NCBI GenBank assembly: GCA_009691905.1
Contig: SIAF01000006.1
Coordinates: forward strand, 1 to 37,783
DNA: 37,783 bases
Source: Planctomycetaceae bacterium
GTDB lineage: Bacteria > Planctomycetota > Planctomycetia > Planctomycetales > Planctomycetaceae
Direction: 5' to 3'
Under the pieces are notes generated by a model. The model was not told the origin of the DNA. It made no database searches and worked only from the letters and a program-made list of their open reading frames with translations. Shown piece by piece: positions 1-10,276 of this stretch. Position 1 is the stretch's first letter. Every line of letters starts with the position of its first letter. Position numbers and translations under genes: made by a program.

Positions 1-3000
1 TGAGGCCGCCGCCGGTGCGCAGGTGCGCGATCCGCGTGGCGTAGTCGGCGGCGACATCGGTTCTCGTCCATTCGGCCATGATCGCATCGATCGCCGGCCG
101 ATTGAGCGTTTTAGTGCTCTCGTTGAAGTACGAGAATATTCCCGAGATCAACACGTCGTCTTCGTCCCCCCCCATCAGACTGCCGACGCCGGTCCCCCCC
201 ACGAGCAGGTTCCGCCCGCCGAACCCAAACAGCGAGTCGGCGCCGGCGCCTCCGATCAGGACGTTATTGAGCAAGTTGCCTCGGAGCGTGTCGTTGAGGG
301 ACGTCCCCACGACCATCTCGAAGACGTCGCCGGCCCAGAGGGTGACGGTCAGATTGCTGTTGGCGACCTGAGCGGCCGTGCTGGCCAGATCGATCGAGAC
401 CGCCAGCGTCGTGGTCTGCGAGAAATCGAGCAGATCGACGCCACCCACCGGTCCCGGACCTTCAACGAGCGTGTCGCTTCCCAGGGCTGCATCGGCATCG
501 AAGGAATACACGTCGTCGCCGTTCCCCCCGTCGAGCGTGTCGTTGCCCGCTCCGCCCAAGAGCGTGTCGTTGCCGTCGCTGCCGGTGAGCGTGTCGTTGT
601 CGGCGTTCCCCGTGAGGACATTGGCCAGGCCATTGCCGGTCAGCGTGTCATTCAGCGAGCCACCCGTAACGTTGTCGATCACGTCGCCGGCCGACAGCAT
701 CAGCACCAGGTTGCCGTTGACGACTTGCGCGGCGATGCTCGACAGGTCGATCGTCACGCCGAGCGTCGTCGTCAGCGAGAAATCGAGCAGGTCGGTCCCG
801 CCGCTAGCCGCCTCGTTGATCGAATCGCTTCCGAGGGCCGTATCGGCATCGAACGTGTAGACATCGTTGCCATTGCCACCGACGAGCGTGTCGTTCCCCG
901 TTCCGCCGATCAGCACGTCGGCGCCGTCTGCCCCGGTGAGCGTGTCGTTACCGGCGTTCCCGGTGAGCGTGTTGGCCAGAGCGTTACCGGTGATCACGTC
1001 ATCCAGTGAGCCGCCACTCACGTTCTCGAAGACCCCGCCGTTCTCTAACGTCAGCGTCAGGTTGCTGTTGACGACCTGAGCGATGGCGGACGACAAGTCG
1101 AGGGTGATCATCGCCGTGGTCGTGGTCGAGAAGTTGAGCGTGTCGCCGCCGCCGGTCGTGCTCTCGACGAGCGTGTCGCTGCCAAGCGCCGTATCGGCGT
1201 CGAAGACATAGGCGTCGGTGCCGTCACCGCCGATGAGCGTGTCGTCCCCCGCTCCGCCGGTCAGCGTATCGTTGCCGGCGGCGCCCGTGAGCGTGTCATC
1301 CCCCGCGCCCCCCGTGAGGACATTGGCCAGCGCATTGCCGGTGAGCACGTCATTCAGCGCCCCCCCGGTCGCGTTCTCGAAAACGCCCCCTGCCGAAAGC
1401 GTTAGCGTCAAGTTGCTGTTGACGATCTGCGACGCGACGCTCGACAGATCGACCGCCACGCCGAGGTTCGTGGTCTGCGAGAAGTCGAGGAGGTCGGTCC
1501 CGGCGCCGACGGCTTCGATAACGTTATCGCTCCCAAGGGCTGAATCGGTATCGAACACGTAAACGTCGTTGCCCGTTCCGCCGGCGAGCGTGTCGTCGCC
1601 CGCTCCTCCCGTGATTGTGTTGGCCAGCGAATTGCCGGTGAGCGTGTCCCCCTGCGCCCCGCCCACGACGTTCTCGAACGTGCTCGCCGAACCGAGCGTC
1701 AACGCCAGGTTGGCGTTGACGGTTTGGACGGTCGCCACTCCCAGATTGACGCCGATGCCCAGACCGGTGGTCGCCGAGAAGTCCAGCGTGTCGGTCCCCC
1801 CGCCGCTCTCGTCCAAGGTGTCGCTTCCCAATGGGGAATCGGCGGCGAACAGATACAGGTCGTTGCCCGCCGCGCCGACGAGCGTGTCGTTGCCCGCCCC
1901 GCCGACGAGCGTGTCGTTGCCTGCGGCTGCGTTCAGCACGTCGTTGCCCCCTCCGCCGGTGAGCACGTTGGCATTCGCATTGCCGGTGATCGTATCACCC
2001 TGTGCTCCGCCTGCAGCATTCTCGAACGTGGTCGTCGAACCGAGCGTCAGCGTCAGGTTCGCATTGACGGTCTGGGCCGTCGCCACCTCCAGATTGACGC
2101 CGATGCCGAGCGTCGTGGTGGACGAGAAATCCAGCGTGTCGATCCCCCCACCACTCTCGTCCAAGGTATCGCTCCCCAGGGCCGAGTCGGCACTGAAGGC
2201 GTAGGTGTCGTTGCCCGCTCCGCCGATCAACGTGTCGTTGCCCCCCGCGCCGGCCAGCGTGTCGTTGCCGGCGTTCCCGGTGAGGAGGTTGGCCAGAGTG
2301 TTGCCGGTCAGCGTGTCGTTTAGCGATCCCCCGGTTGCGTTCTCGATGACGTTCCCCGCCAACAGCGTCAGCGTCAGGTTCGGATTCACGACCTGGGCCG
2401 TCGTCAGCCCCAGATTGACGGCGACCGCCTGAGTCGTGGTCAGGGAAAAGTCCAACGTATCGGTCCCGCCGCCGCCCTCGTCGAGCGTGTCGCTCCCCAG
2501 GGCCGAGTCGGCGTCTAAGACATACTTGTCGTTCCCGGCCCCTCCGGTGAGAACGTTCGACAGGCTATTGCCGGTGAGCGTGTCGTTCAGCGCGCCGCCG
2601 ATGACGTTCTCGAACGTGGTCGCCGAACCGAGGATGAGCTTCAGATTCGCGTTGACGGTCTGGCTCGTCGCCAGCCCCAGGTTGACCGCGACCGCCAGGC
2701 TCGTCGTGCCGGACAGGTCCAGCGTGTCGATCCCGCCGCCGGTTTCGTTCAGCGTGTCGGTCCCCAGCGCCGTAGCGGCGGCGAACGCGTAGGTGTCGTT
2801 GCCCGCCCCGCCGATCAGCGTGTCGTTGCCGGCGCCGCCGACCAGCACGTCGTCGCCTCCGCCGCCGGTCAGCGTGTTGACATTCGCATTGCCGGTAAGC
2901 GTATCACCCTGTGCTCCGCCAATGACATTCTCGAACGTGGTTGTGGAGCCGAGCGTAAGCGTCAGGTTGGCATTTACGGTCTGGGCTGTCGCCAGCCCCA

Positions 3001-6000
3001 GATTGACGGCGACCCCGATACCGGTCGTCGCCGAGAAGTCGAGCGTGTCGGTTCCCCCGCCGCTCTCGTTGAGCGTGTCGCTGCCCAGATCCACATCGGC
3101 GGCAAACGTGTACGTGTCGTTCCCCGCTCCGCCGACGAGCGTGTCATTGCCGGCTCCGCCGCTCAACAGATCGGCGGCACTCCCCCCCGTCAACGTGTCG
3201 ATGCCCGTTCCGCCCCAGGCAGCGAGCACTTTGGTGAGCGCGGCGGCATTGACCGTGTCGTCGCCGGCATGCGTGCGAACCCGCAGTCCTGCGACGTCGC
3301 CGGCGGTATACGTGTATGGCGTCCCGTTCACCGTCACGCCGATCGACCCGCTCACGCTGACGGTATCGGTGCCCGTCCCTCCCTGCACTAGCACCTGGCC
3401 TGCCGCCGCATGATAGACGCCGGTAAAGACAGCCACATTGTCCTCGTTGATGCCGCCCGGATCAGTCTCAGCGACGGCATCGGTCGGATCGGCAACGAGC
3501 AACAGGAAGTAGTCGGTATTCAGCTCTGCGGCTCCCGCGCCAGGCAGGGGGATCTGGCCGGCGCTGCTGCCGATCGTCCAGGTCTTGATGTGCGTTCCGA
3601 CCGTCAGATCAGCCGGCGCAGTGATCGCCACAGTGCCCAGTAATGCGTCGCCGTCGAACGTCTCGTCACTCGAACTATAGGCCCCCAGGTTGAAGGCGGG
3701 GGCGGCCACCCCGACGATTTGATACGTGACCGTGAGCGTGGTTTGTCCGTTTGCAATGGCCGACAACACGCGGATGTCCAATTCAACGACATCGGTCACC
3801 GTCACCGAAAGGGTCTGGACCGTCGTGCCCCCCGCTCCGTCGCTGGCCGTGACCTGCACGAGGTATACGTTGTCGGCGTTGGCGTCCGTCGGGCTCTCGT
3901 AGTTGGGCGCCGCAACGAACGTCAGCACGCCCCCGGATGTGATCGCGAACTTCGCCTGATCCGCGCCGCCGGTCAGCGAGAACGTGGGCGTCTGCGCCGG
4001 CAGATCGGCGTCGGTGGCCGTGACCGTCAGCACGCTGGTCGTGTTCTCGGGAACGCTGGGGGTGGCGGTGGAGGTGAAGACAGGGTTGTTGTCGTTGACC
4101 GACGTGACCGTCACCGAAAGGGTTTGGATTGCCGTCCCTCCCGCTCCGTCACTGGCCGTGACCTGCACGAGGTACACGTTGTCGCCGTTGGCGTCGGTCG
4201 GGCTCTCGAAATCGGGAGCGGCGAGGAACGTCAGCACGCCCCCGGATGTGATCGCGAACTTCGCCTGATCCGCGCCGCCGGTTAGCGAGAACGTGACTGT
4301 CTGTGCCGGCAGATCGGCGTCGGTGGCCGTGACCGTCAGCACGCTGGTCGTGTTCTCGGGGACGCTGGGGGTGGCGGTGGACGTGAAGACAGGGTTGTTG
4401 TCGTTGACCGACGTGACCGTCACCGAAAGGGTTTGGATTGCCGTCCCTCCCGCTCCGTCGTTGGCCGTGACCTGCACGAGGTATACGTTGTCGGCGTTGG
4501 CGTCCGTCGGGTTCTCGAAGTCCGGCGCGGCAACGAACGTCAGCACGCCCCCGGATATGATCGCGAACTTCGCCTGATCCGCGCCGCCGGTTAGCGAGAA
4601 CGTGGGCGTCTGCGCCGGCAGATCGGCGTCGGTGGCCGTGACCGTCAGCACGCTGGTCGTGTTCTCGGGGACGCTGGGGGTGGCGGTGGAGGTGAAGACC
4701 GGGGTCTGGTTCGAAAATTGGACTTTGAGCGTCGCGGCCCCCTGCGTGGACACATGGAACGTGAGTCCGCCGATGACTACGTCCGCCTGCTGAGTCCAAC
4801 CGCCACCGATGTTCACCGTGTCGTCGGCATTGCGGAACACAGTCAGCGTGTTGGAGGTCGCCGCCGCGTTCGACGGTTGCGTGACGTTGAGCACTTCCTG
4901 CAGGTTTAAGGTCAGCGTGTTGGCCCCGCTTCCGCGAATGTCGATCGTCTCGATGTTCGTGAGCGTGCTGTCGGCCAGCGTGGTGAGGTTGAGCGTCAGG
5001 CCACTGCCGTCGAGCCGTAGTGTGTCGCTGCCGTTCCCCCCGTCGATGCGGGCGAATGTCGTGGTGGAGACCGCCAGCACGTCGTCTCCCGCACCCCCGT
5101 AGAGGACGTCGGCCCCGCCGTTCCCGACGATCGTGTCGTTGCCACGCCCGCCAACCAGAACATCCACCGCCGCGCTGCCGGTCAGCGTGTCGGCATTCGT
5201 CGTCCCGACCTGCGTGGCGCTGTTCGTGAAGTTCCCGCCGAACACCACGTAGCTCTGACCCGAGTACAACCCGTTCGGATCCGCCCCGAAAGCACCGATC
5301 AGCAGGTCGGCAAAGCCGTCCCCGTTCACGTCCCCCGCTCCGCTCACCGAATTGCCGGAGTAGTCATACGCAGCCAAGCCATTGACCACGAACCCGGTCG
5401 TCCCGTCGAGCGCGAAGAGTTCGATCCGCCCGTCCGCCGCCTCTCCACCGGCCGTATCGAGCGCGGCCAGGTTCGTCTGCCCCCCGAACACCACGTAGCT
5501 TTGACCGGAACGCGTCCCGTTGGGATCCGCACCCAATGCGCCGATCAACAGGTCGGCGAAGCCGTCCCCGTTCACATCGCCCGCGCCGCTCAATGCGTAA
5601 TAGCCGGAATAGTCGAGCGAAGTAAGGCCATTGAGCACGAAGCCGGTCGTCCCATCGAGCGCTGAGAGATTGATCCGCCCGTCCGCCGCTCCCCCGCCCG
5701 CTGTATCGAGCGCGGCCAGGTTCGTCTGACCCCCAAACACCACGTAGCTCTGACCGGACTGCGACCCGTTGGGATCGGCACTCCATGCGCCGATCAGCAG
5801 ATCGTCGAAGCCGTCGCCGTTCACGTCCCCCGCTCCGCTCACCGAAAGGCCGGAGTCGTCACCCGCAGTAATGCCATTGAGCACGAAGCCGGTCGTCCCA
5901 TCGAGCGCCGAGAGATTGATCAGCCCGTCGGCCGCTCCCCCGCCCGCTGTATCGAGCGCGGCCAGGTTCGTCTGACCCCCGAACACAACGTAGCTCTGAC

Positions 6001-6420
6001 CCGAGTACGACCCGTTGGGATCGGCCCCAGGAGCGCCGATCAGCAGGTCGGCAAAGCCGTCGCCGTTCACGTCCCCCGCTCCGCTCACCGAAAGGCCGGA
6101 GTCGTCACCCGCAGTAATGCCATTGAGCACGAAGCCGGTCGTCCCGTCGAGCGCCGAGAGATTGATCCGTCCGTCCGCCGCTTCCCCGCCCGCCGTATCC
6201 AGCGCGGCCAGGTTCGCTGGTCCACCGAACACCACGTAGGTCTGACCGGAGATCGACCCGTTCGGATTGGCACCCCGTGCGCCGATCAACAGGTCGGTAA
6301 AGCCGTCCCCGTTCATGTCCCCCGCGCCGCTCACCGACCAGCCAGAGCCGTCGCCAGCAGCCAGACCATTGAGCACGAAACCGGTCGTCCCATCGAGCGC
6401 TGAGAGATTGATCCGTCCGC
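1..6420 (-). CDS. Continuation of the giant protein: FG-GAP, cadherin-like and RTX repeats (partial, off left edge)
   Basis: Open minus-strand frame from the frameshift near 6420 to the left edge, about 2140 codons without a stop where I translated it; it has no end in the window. Order: five further FG-GAP units of about 82 residues (6420-5230); a short RTX block (GGRGNDTIVGNGGADVLYGG) near 5160-5080; a linker; three nearly identical 103-residue cadherin-like repeats (VNDNNPVFTSTATPSVPENT) at about 4705-3801; a CARDB-like stretch (about 3790-3420); then many RTX nonapeptides (GGAGNDTLVGGAGNDT) down to about 180, which bind calcium in this family. The last visible part (AIDAIMAEWTRTD ... YATRIAHL) resembles a tail that often follows RTX blocks in planctomycete proteins. 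Without the deletion it would fuse to the subtilase segment, giving roughly 3000 visible residues. An annotation program might start this part at the internal ATG at 6316. Confidence 0.82.
180..3240 (-). repeat. RTX calcium-binding repeat region
   Basis: Repeated minus-strand coding for GGAGNDTL-type nonapeptides, arranged in larger modules of roughly 300-450 bp. Each module has an RTX cluster, a 'DTLDFS(A/S)TT' strand, a 'VNLGLATAQTVNANLTLTL' strand and a 'FENVIGGAQGDTLTGN' turn. Plus-strand frames here give only proline/serine-rich antisense products. Confidence 0.8.
3801..4705 (-). repeat. Three near-identical 309-bp cadherin-like coding repeats
   Basis: The string GTCACCGAAAGGGT begins at 3801, 4110 and 4419, an exact 309-bp (103-codon) period. 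The three units differ at only scattered bases, and encode PENTTSVLTVTATDADLPAQ and SVTVTSVNDNNPVFTST on the minus strand. High DNA identity suggests recent duplication or gene conversion. Confidence 0.85.
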
Positions 6421-6860
6421 GGCTTCCCCGCCCGCCGCATCCAGCGCGGCCAGGTTCGTCTGCCCCCCGAACACCACGTAGCTCTGACCGGACTGCGACC
6501 CGTTGGGATCCGCATGCGATGCACCGATCAGCAGGTCGGCGAAACCGTCCCCGTTCACGTCCCCCGCTCCGCTCACCGACTTGCCAGAGTAATCGCCCGC
6601 AGCCAGGCCGTTGAGTACGAAGCCGGTTGTTCCGTTGAGTGCCGAGAGATTCAGGCTGGCCTGCGTCCCTTCCACAGTGCCGAACACCAGATAACTTGTG
6701 CCCGCATCAGTCCCGGTGCTCGGATCCGCAAAAAGCGCCCCGATCAACAGGTCGTCCAGCCCATCGCCGTTCACGTCTCCCGCATTGGCCACCGACTGGC
6801 CCGATCGGTCACCCGCAGCACCGCCGTTGAGCGCAAAACCCGCCGTGCCGGTGCCGCCGT
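5230..6860 (-). repeat. Tandem FG-GAP-coding repeats, ~246 bp period
   Basis: The DNA string encoding DGTTGF recurs with its GGT at 5396, 5645, 5891, 6137, 6383 and 6625, giving spacings of 249, 246, 246, 246 and 242. Seven FG-GAP units are recognisable in the protein (integrin-alpha-like beta-propeller blades, DVNGDGFADLL). The 242 spacing is the unit with the 4-base deletion; the 249 spacing adds one codon and stays in frame. Confidence 0.85.
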
Positions 6861-8994
6861 TCGCGGCGAGCAGGCTGCTCAACTCGAACGCAGAAGATGA
6901 AGATGAGTGATTACCGAAATCCTTGTTGGCCAGCACATCACCCGGCAGCACGTTGAGACTGTAATAGCCCGGAGAGGCCGGTGCCGTTTGCGTCCAGCCG
7001 CTCTGCGGAATCTGTCGCACGACGTACGTGGTCTGGGGCAGACCGGCAAATGAATACGCGCCGCCGGCGGGGGTCACTTGTGACTTCTCGGCAGACGAAA
7101 TGATCAGCGACCAACTGGTGAGTGTGCCGACATCGCCCCCCTCGTCGTCGCTGAATTCCAGGATCCAGGTGCCATTCGGATTCTGGCCATCCAACTTGGA
7201 CAGCGGCTCCTCGGGACGGTAACTGCTGCCGAACGGGGCGGTTCCGGCGGTAATCGCCGTGCCGGCTTCATCGTCGAGGATCGTGTTGCTGAAGTTGTCG
7301 GCGCTGCCTCCGACGTCGGTGAATAACTCGATTCGCGTGCCCGCCGGACTGATCAGGTACACTTGAACGTCTTCGTCCCAGGTATGCGTCATGTTGAGCT
7401 TCACATTCACGTCGGTGATGACGCCGGGAACGTTGCTGACAGAGTCGGTGGAGCGCCGCGTATCGACGTCCGCGACGCTCACGGGGACATTCGTCGACGA
7501 GATCGTGGTTGTGCCCGCATCGAGGGCCCCGTTGTTGTTGCTGTCGAGGTAAACCGTCCAGCCGGAAAGCCCCGGCTCGCTGTTGTTGGCGCCGTTGCCG
7601 TTGGTGTCGTTGAACACCGTTCCGCTGATGGTGCCGGGCTTCATGGCCAGGATCGCCGTGCCCAGCGCCAGTACATCGACTCGCGGAAAGTTCAGCCCGG
7701 TGTTGGCGACGTTGTCGTTTTCATTGTCTCCGTCGTTGATGGTTGTTGCCGAATCCCTCAGCAGTTTTTCGAATTCGTCGAGCGTCAGCCGGCGCCCAAG
7801 CGTCTGGACCGCCAGTTCCTGGGCCAGTGCCGCGATCCCGGCGATGTGGGGCGCCGCCTGACTCGTGCCGTGATAGGTCACGATGCCCCCCGACTGGTTG
7901 GCGCCGGTTATGGGCGCCCCGGGCGCCATGATGTCCAGCAGGTACTGGTCGCGCTGCGAAAACGGGGTGATGCGGTCTGGTCCGGTCGTAAAGGCGGTGG
8001 ACCCGTCTCCATAGGACACGCTGCCGATATTCGAGTCATACACCGCGCCGACGGAAATGACGCTGGGGTCGGCCGCGATGACGTTCAATCCCTGCGTACT
8101 GCCGACCGAGTAGAAGGAGTTGCCGGCAGCTACGGACACCATGATGTCCAGGTTGGCCAGCGCGGCGAACTCGTCGGAATAGGGCAAATCGTTGACGTGG
8201 TAACCGACGTTTCCGTACCCCAACGACATGTTGACGCTGGCGATGTTGTACGTCGCGGCATGGGACACGACCCATTGCAGGGCTTCTTCGATATCGGCAT
8301 CGCTGGCACCGGGATTTGGGCCGTCCGGAAAGATCTTCAGGTGAATGATGCCCGCCCCTGGCGCCATACCGGTGTACGTTCCGTCGCTGGATGTCGCGAT
8401 GCTGGTCACGTTCGACCCGTGTCCATTCGTATCCGAGGCGTCCGAGTCGTTCGTGCCCGAAAAATCATAGCTGAACACGATTCGATCGGAGATGTTGTTG
8501 CTGTCATTATCCGGCCCGAAAAACGGGTGGTTGAGGTCGATGCCAGTGTCAAGCACGACGACAGCGAATCCACTGCCGTCGATTCCCGGAAATCGGGGAT
8601 CGGCGCGGAAGTCGTCGAGATTGATGAGCGGACCAGACTCGACCGTGTTGATGGAGGCGTTTCCGTCCCCCTGCTGACCACTGGCAGAGACTGCAACCGC
8701 GTCCAGGTAATTGAGCACGTCCGCGCGACCGGTCGTCGTCAATGTGCCTAGAACCGCGTCGATCTCCGCCTGAGAGATCGCTCCCGGTGCAACCGGTTGC
8801 AGTTCCGACCCTTGAAGCGGATCGGGCGCGGCGAGCATTGTCCGCGGTTCCAGAAACTCGACCTGCGTCGAAATCGCGGCGACCCAGGTCGCGGCAGCGA
8901 TCCGCAATTGCCGATGGTGCAGGTTGCGACGATTTCGCCGCACGACGCGGTAATAGCCGTTTCGCAGCTCGGTCAACCAATGTCGAATTCGCAT
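6331..8994 (-). CDS. Giant LEPR-motif subtilase/P-domain/FG-GAP surface protein, N-terminal segment (frameshifted)
   Basis: N-terminal part of a very large secreted or surface serine protease. Visible in order: basic N-terminus; LEPR-type motif VEFLEPRTML at residues 45-54, a planctomycete export/sorting-like signature; subtilase (S8) domain about 135-400 with the full triad Asp149 (VLDTGID), His192 (NGHGSN) and Ser378 (HGTSQAAP), plus Asn292 (AAGN); an SdrD_B-like segment (GTISGTVFNDTNGNG) from about 452, interrupted by a proprotein-convertase P-like domain (about 510-645), after which the second SdrD_B half resumes (AGGAYSFAGLP); then FG-GAP repeats (GAGDVNGDGFADLLIGA). The frame stops at 6331, but repeat comparison shows the true frame is lost near 6420 by a 4-base deletion, so the last ~30 residues are spurious. 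The continuation is the 1-6420 segment. A weak ribosome site (GAGGA) lies 3 bases before the ATG at 8994. The intact triad predicts an active protease if the frame is real. Confidence 0.88.
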   Translation of the reverse strand: MRIRHWLTELRNGYYRVVRRNRRNLHHRQLRIAAATWVAAISTQVEFLEPRTMLAAPDPLQGSELQPVAPGAISQAEIDAVLGTLTTTGRADVLNYLDAVAVSASGQQGDGNASINTVESGPLINLDDFRADPRFPGIDGSGFAVVVLDTGIDLNHPFFGPDNDSNNISDRIVFSYDFSGTNDSDASDTNGHGSNVTSIATSSDGTYTGMAPGAGIIHLKIFPDGPNPGASDADIEEALQWVVSHAATYNIASVNMSLGYGNVGYHVNDLPYSDEFAALANLDIMVSVAAGNSFYSVGSTQGLNVIAADPSVISVGAVYDSNIGSVSYGDGSTAFTTGPDRITPFSQRDQYLLDIMAPGAPITGANQSGGIVTYHGTSQAAPHIAGIAALAQELAVQTLGRRLTLDEFEKLLRDSATTINDGDNENDNVANTGLNFPRVDVLALGTAILAMKPGTISGTVFNDTNGNGANNSEPGLSGWTVYLDSNNNGALDAGTTTISSTNVPVSVADVDTRRSTDSVSNVPGVITDVNVKLNMTHTWDEDVQVYLISPAGTRIELFTDVGGSADNFSNTILDDEAGTAITAGTAPFGSSYRPEEPLSKLDGQNPNGTWILEFSDDEGGDVGTLTSWSLIISSAEKSQVTPAGGAYSFAGLPQTTYVVRQIPQSGWTQTAPASPGYYSLNVLPGDVLANKDFGNHSSSSSAFELSSLLAANGGTGTAGFALNGGAAGDRSGQSVANAGDVNGDGLDDLLIGALFADPSTGTDAGTSYLVFGTVEGTQASLNLSALNGTTGFVLNGLAAGDYSGKSVSGAGDVNGDGFADLLIGASHADPNGSQSGQSYVVFGGQTNLAALDAAGGEAADGSISQRSMGRPVSCSMVWLLATALAGR

Positions 8995-9089
8995 GATTCC
9001 TCGGTTTTCTGTGAGCCGCTGGATTGTCAGAATTACGCGGATGAAATGTTCGTGGACGCGTTATCTTCGTTGGACGCACCCCCCCGACC

Positions 9090-9110
9090 CCCCCCCTTCC
9101 TAAGGGGGGG
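9090..9110. repeat. C7/G7 hairpin
   Basis: Perfect 9-bp inverted repeat (arms 9090-9098 and 9102-9110) with a 3-base loop, between the TIGR03032 gene's end and the giant gene's start. It could form in either transcript; no T-run follows on the minus strand. Confidence 0.5.
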
Positions 9111-9120
9111 ATTCGCTGGT

Positions 9121-9150
9121 CGAGGCGAAGCCTCGTTCTTTTCTTTTTCC
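9121..9150 (+). terminator. Terminator-like hairpin with T-rich tail on plus strand
   Basis: Stem CGAGGC/GCCTCG with a GAA loop, followed by TTCTTTTCTTTTT. It has the form of an intrinsic terminator for plus-strand transcription, yet both flanking genes are on the minus strand. It might stop antisense transcription or be coincidental. Confidence 0.35.
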
Positions 9151-9178
9151 CCTGAATCCCGAATCCTGAATCCCGAAT
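9151..9178. repeat. Two perfect 14-bp tandem repeats
   Basis: CCTGAATCCCGAAT occurs twice head-to-tail (9151-9164, 9165-9178). Each unit itself contains two related GAATCC half-units. It is non-coding, 28 bp before the TIGR03032 stop. Confidence 0.6.
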
Positions 9179-9205
9179 CCTCTCCTCCAGCGGCTAAAAT
9201 CCACA

Positions 9206-10276
9206 CTACGGACCCACGCTCAGCGTCCGCCGGATTTCATCGGTCTTGAAGCCCAGCGCCGATGGACGCCGCACGCCGGGCAGTACCACCACGTCGTACA
9301 GCTCGCGAATAACCCCTTGCAGCCACAGCCAGTGGACCAGGTCGCCGCTCTTGAGGTCGATCACGCACAGCCCGCAGTGCGCTTCGGCATCGTGTGATTT
9401 CAGGTTGTCGTCGAGGGCCAACCCCTGGAACGTGCGGTTCTCGCGGCACAGCGACAGACCCACCACCGCGTAGTCGCCGACAAACGACAGCCCCCGCAGA
9501 TAGCCGGGACAGAACGTCAGCGGCTCGAATTTTCCGGTCGTCCGGTCGACCCGCCCGAAGGAACCTGTGCCGGAATCCAGCAGCCACAACTGATCGCGGT
9601 AGATGCGCGGCGAATGTGGCATCGACAGCCCGCTGGCGATGGTCTCGTTGGTGCGCACGTCGAGCACGCAGCCGCCATCCCGCCGCCGGTCGCGCCAGCC
9701 GTCGGCCACGTCGCTCTGACTGACGGCGGTCACATACGCCGGCCGTCCGTTCTCGAGCGCCAGCCCGTTCAGGTGGCAGCGGTCTTCGGCCGCCAGCTTC
9801 GACAGGAACGGCGGCCGCCACAACGGGACGAAACTGTGCTTGTCGCTGATCGTCGCCAGACAGCCGAACAACGTGTTGACGAACACGACTTTCCCGTCGG
9901 CGTCGACCGCCACGTCGTGAATGTCGAGATCGCCGATGACGTAGCCGACCCGCGGAACGTAGACGCGATCGAACCCGTTGGCAGCCTCTCCGGGGGGGAG
10001 CGCGTTCTCGAACCGCCAGAGCTGATACAGCGACGTCATCCACAGCGTCTGCCCGTCGCCCCACAGTCCCAGGCAGCGGTTGAATGTCCGCTCGAACAGC
10101 GACAGCCGCCCGTCGGGCTGGAGGCCCGCGAGAAACAGTTTGCCCGTCTGATAGGTGGTGAATGCGAGACTGACGCGCTGTTCCGCCAGCCAGGCGGTGA
10201 ACTGGCGGGACGCCAGCACTTCCAGGAGCGGCGTGTCAGAAGATGAGGGCACCGAGGGCAAGTCGCTCGTCGTCAT
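9206..10276 (-). CDS. TIGR03032 (DUF4915) family protein
   Basis: About 356 aa from the ATG at 10276 (an in-frame ATG at 10303 would add nine residues). The sequence follows the TIGR03032 family along its length: FTTYQTGKLF near the N-terminus, GDLDIHDVAVD, FVNTLFGCLAT, WRPPFLSKLAAEDRCHLNGLA, MPHSPRIY, DSGTGSFGRVD, PGYLRGLSFVGDYAVVGLS and a C-terminal LPGVRRPSALGFKTDEIRR. The family has no established reaction; its repeated strand motifs suggest a beta-propeller-like fold (inference). No signal peptide is seen. It is divergent to the 988-aa gene, with start codons overlapping in TCATGA, so its promoter must lie inside the neighbouring gene or its real start is elsewhere. Confidence 0.85.
   Translation of the reverse strand: MTTSDLPSVPSSSDTPLLEVLASRQFTAWLAEQRVSLAFTTYQTGKLFLAGLQPDGRLSLFERTFNRCLGLWGDGQTLWMTSLYQLWRFENALPPGEAANGFDRVYVPRVGYVIGDLDIHDVAVDADGKVVFVNTLFGCLATISDKHSFVPLWRPPFLSKLAAEDRCHLNGLALENGRPAYVTAVSQSDVADGWRDRRRDGGCVLDVRTNETIASGLSMPHSPRIYRDQLWLLDSGTGSFGRVDRTTGKFEPLTFCPGYLRGLSFVGDYAVVGLSLCRENRTFQGLALDDNLKSHDAEAHCGLCVIDLKSGDLVHWLWLQGVIRELYDVVVLPGVRRPSALGFKTDEIRRTLSVGP

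Larger units (their letters stand above)
8995..9205. other. Intergenic region with two hairpins and a tandem 14-mer
   Basis: It separates two minus-strand genes. It holds a C7TT/AAG7 hairpin (9090-9110), a second hairpin CGAGGC-GAA-GCCTCG (9121-9135) followed on the plus strand by a T-rich tract, and two perfect copies of CCTGAATCCCGAAT (9151-9178). No gene is visible. Confidence 0.6.

Noticed and set aside
23-3413. Series of plus-strand open frames rich in Pro, Ser and Val
   Set aside because: They are antisense to the RTX repeats; the repeated VSLPAPP pattern is the reverse reading of GGAGNDT codons.
180-6860. Regular repeats that might be taken for a CRISPR array
   Set aside because: The repeats are long, in phase with codons and encode RTX, cadherin-like and FG-GAP units; there are no unique spacers of constant length and no cas genes.
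7363-8751. A 462-codon plus-strand open frame
   Set aside because: Antisense to the subtilase domain, which has its complete catalytic triad on the minus strand.
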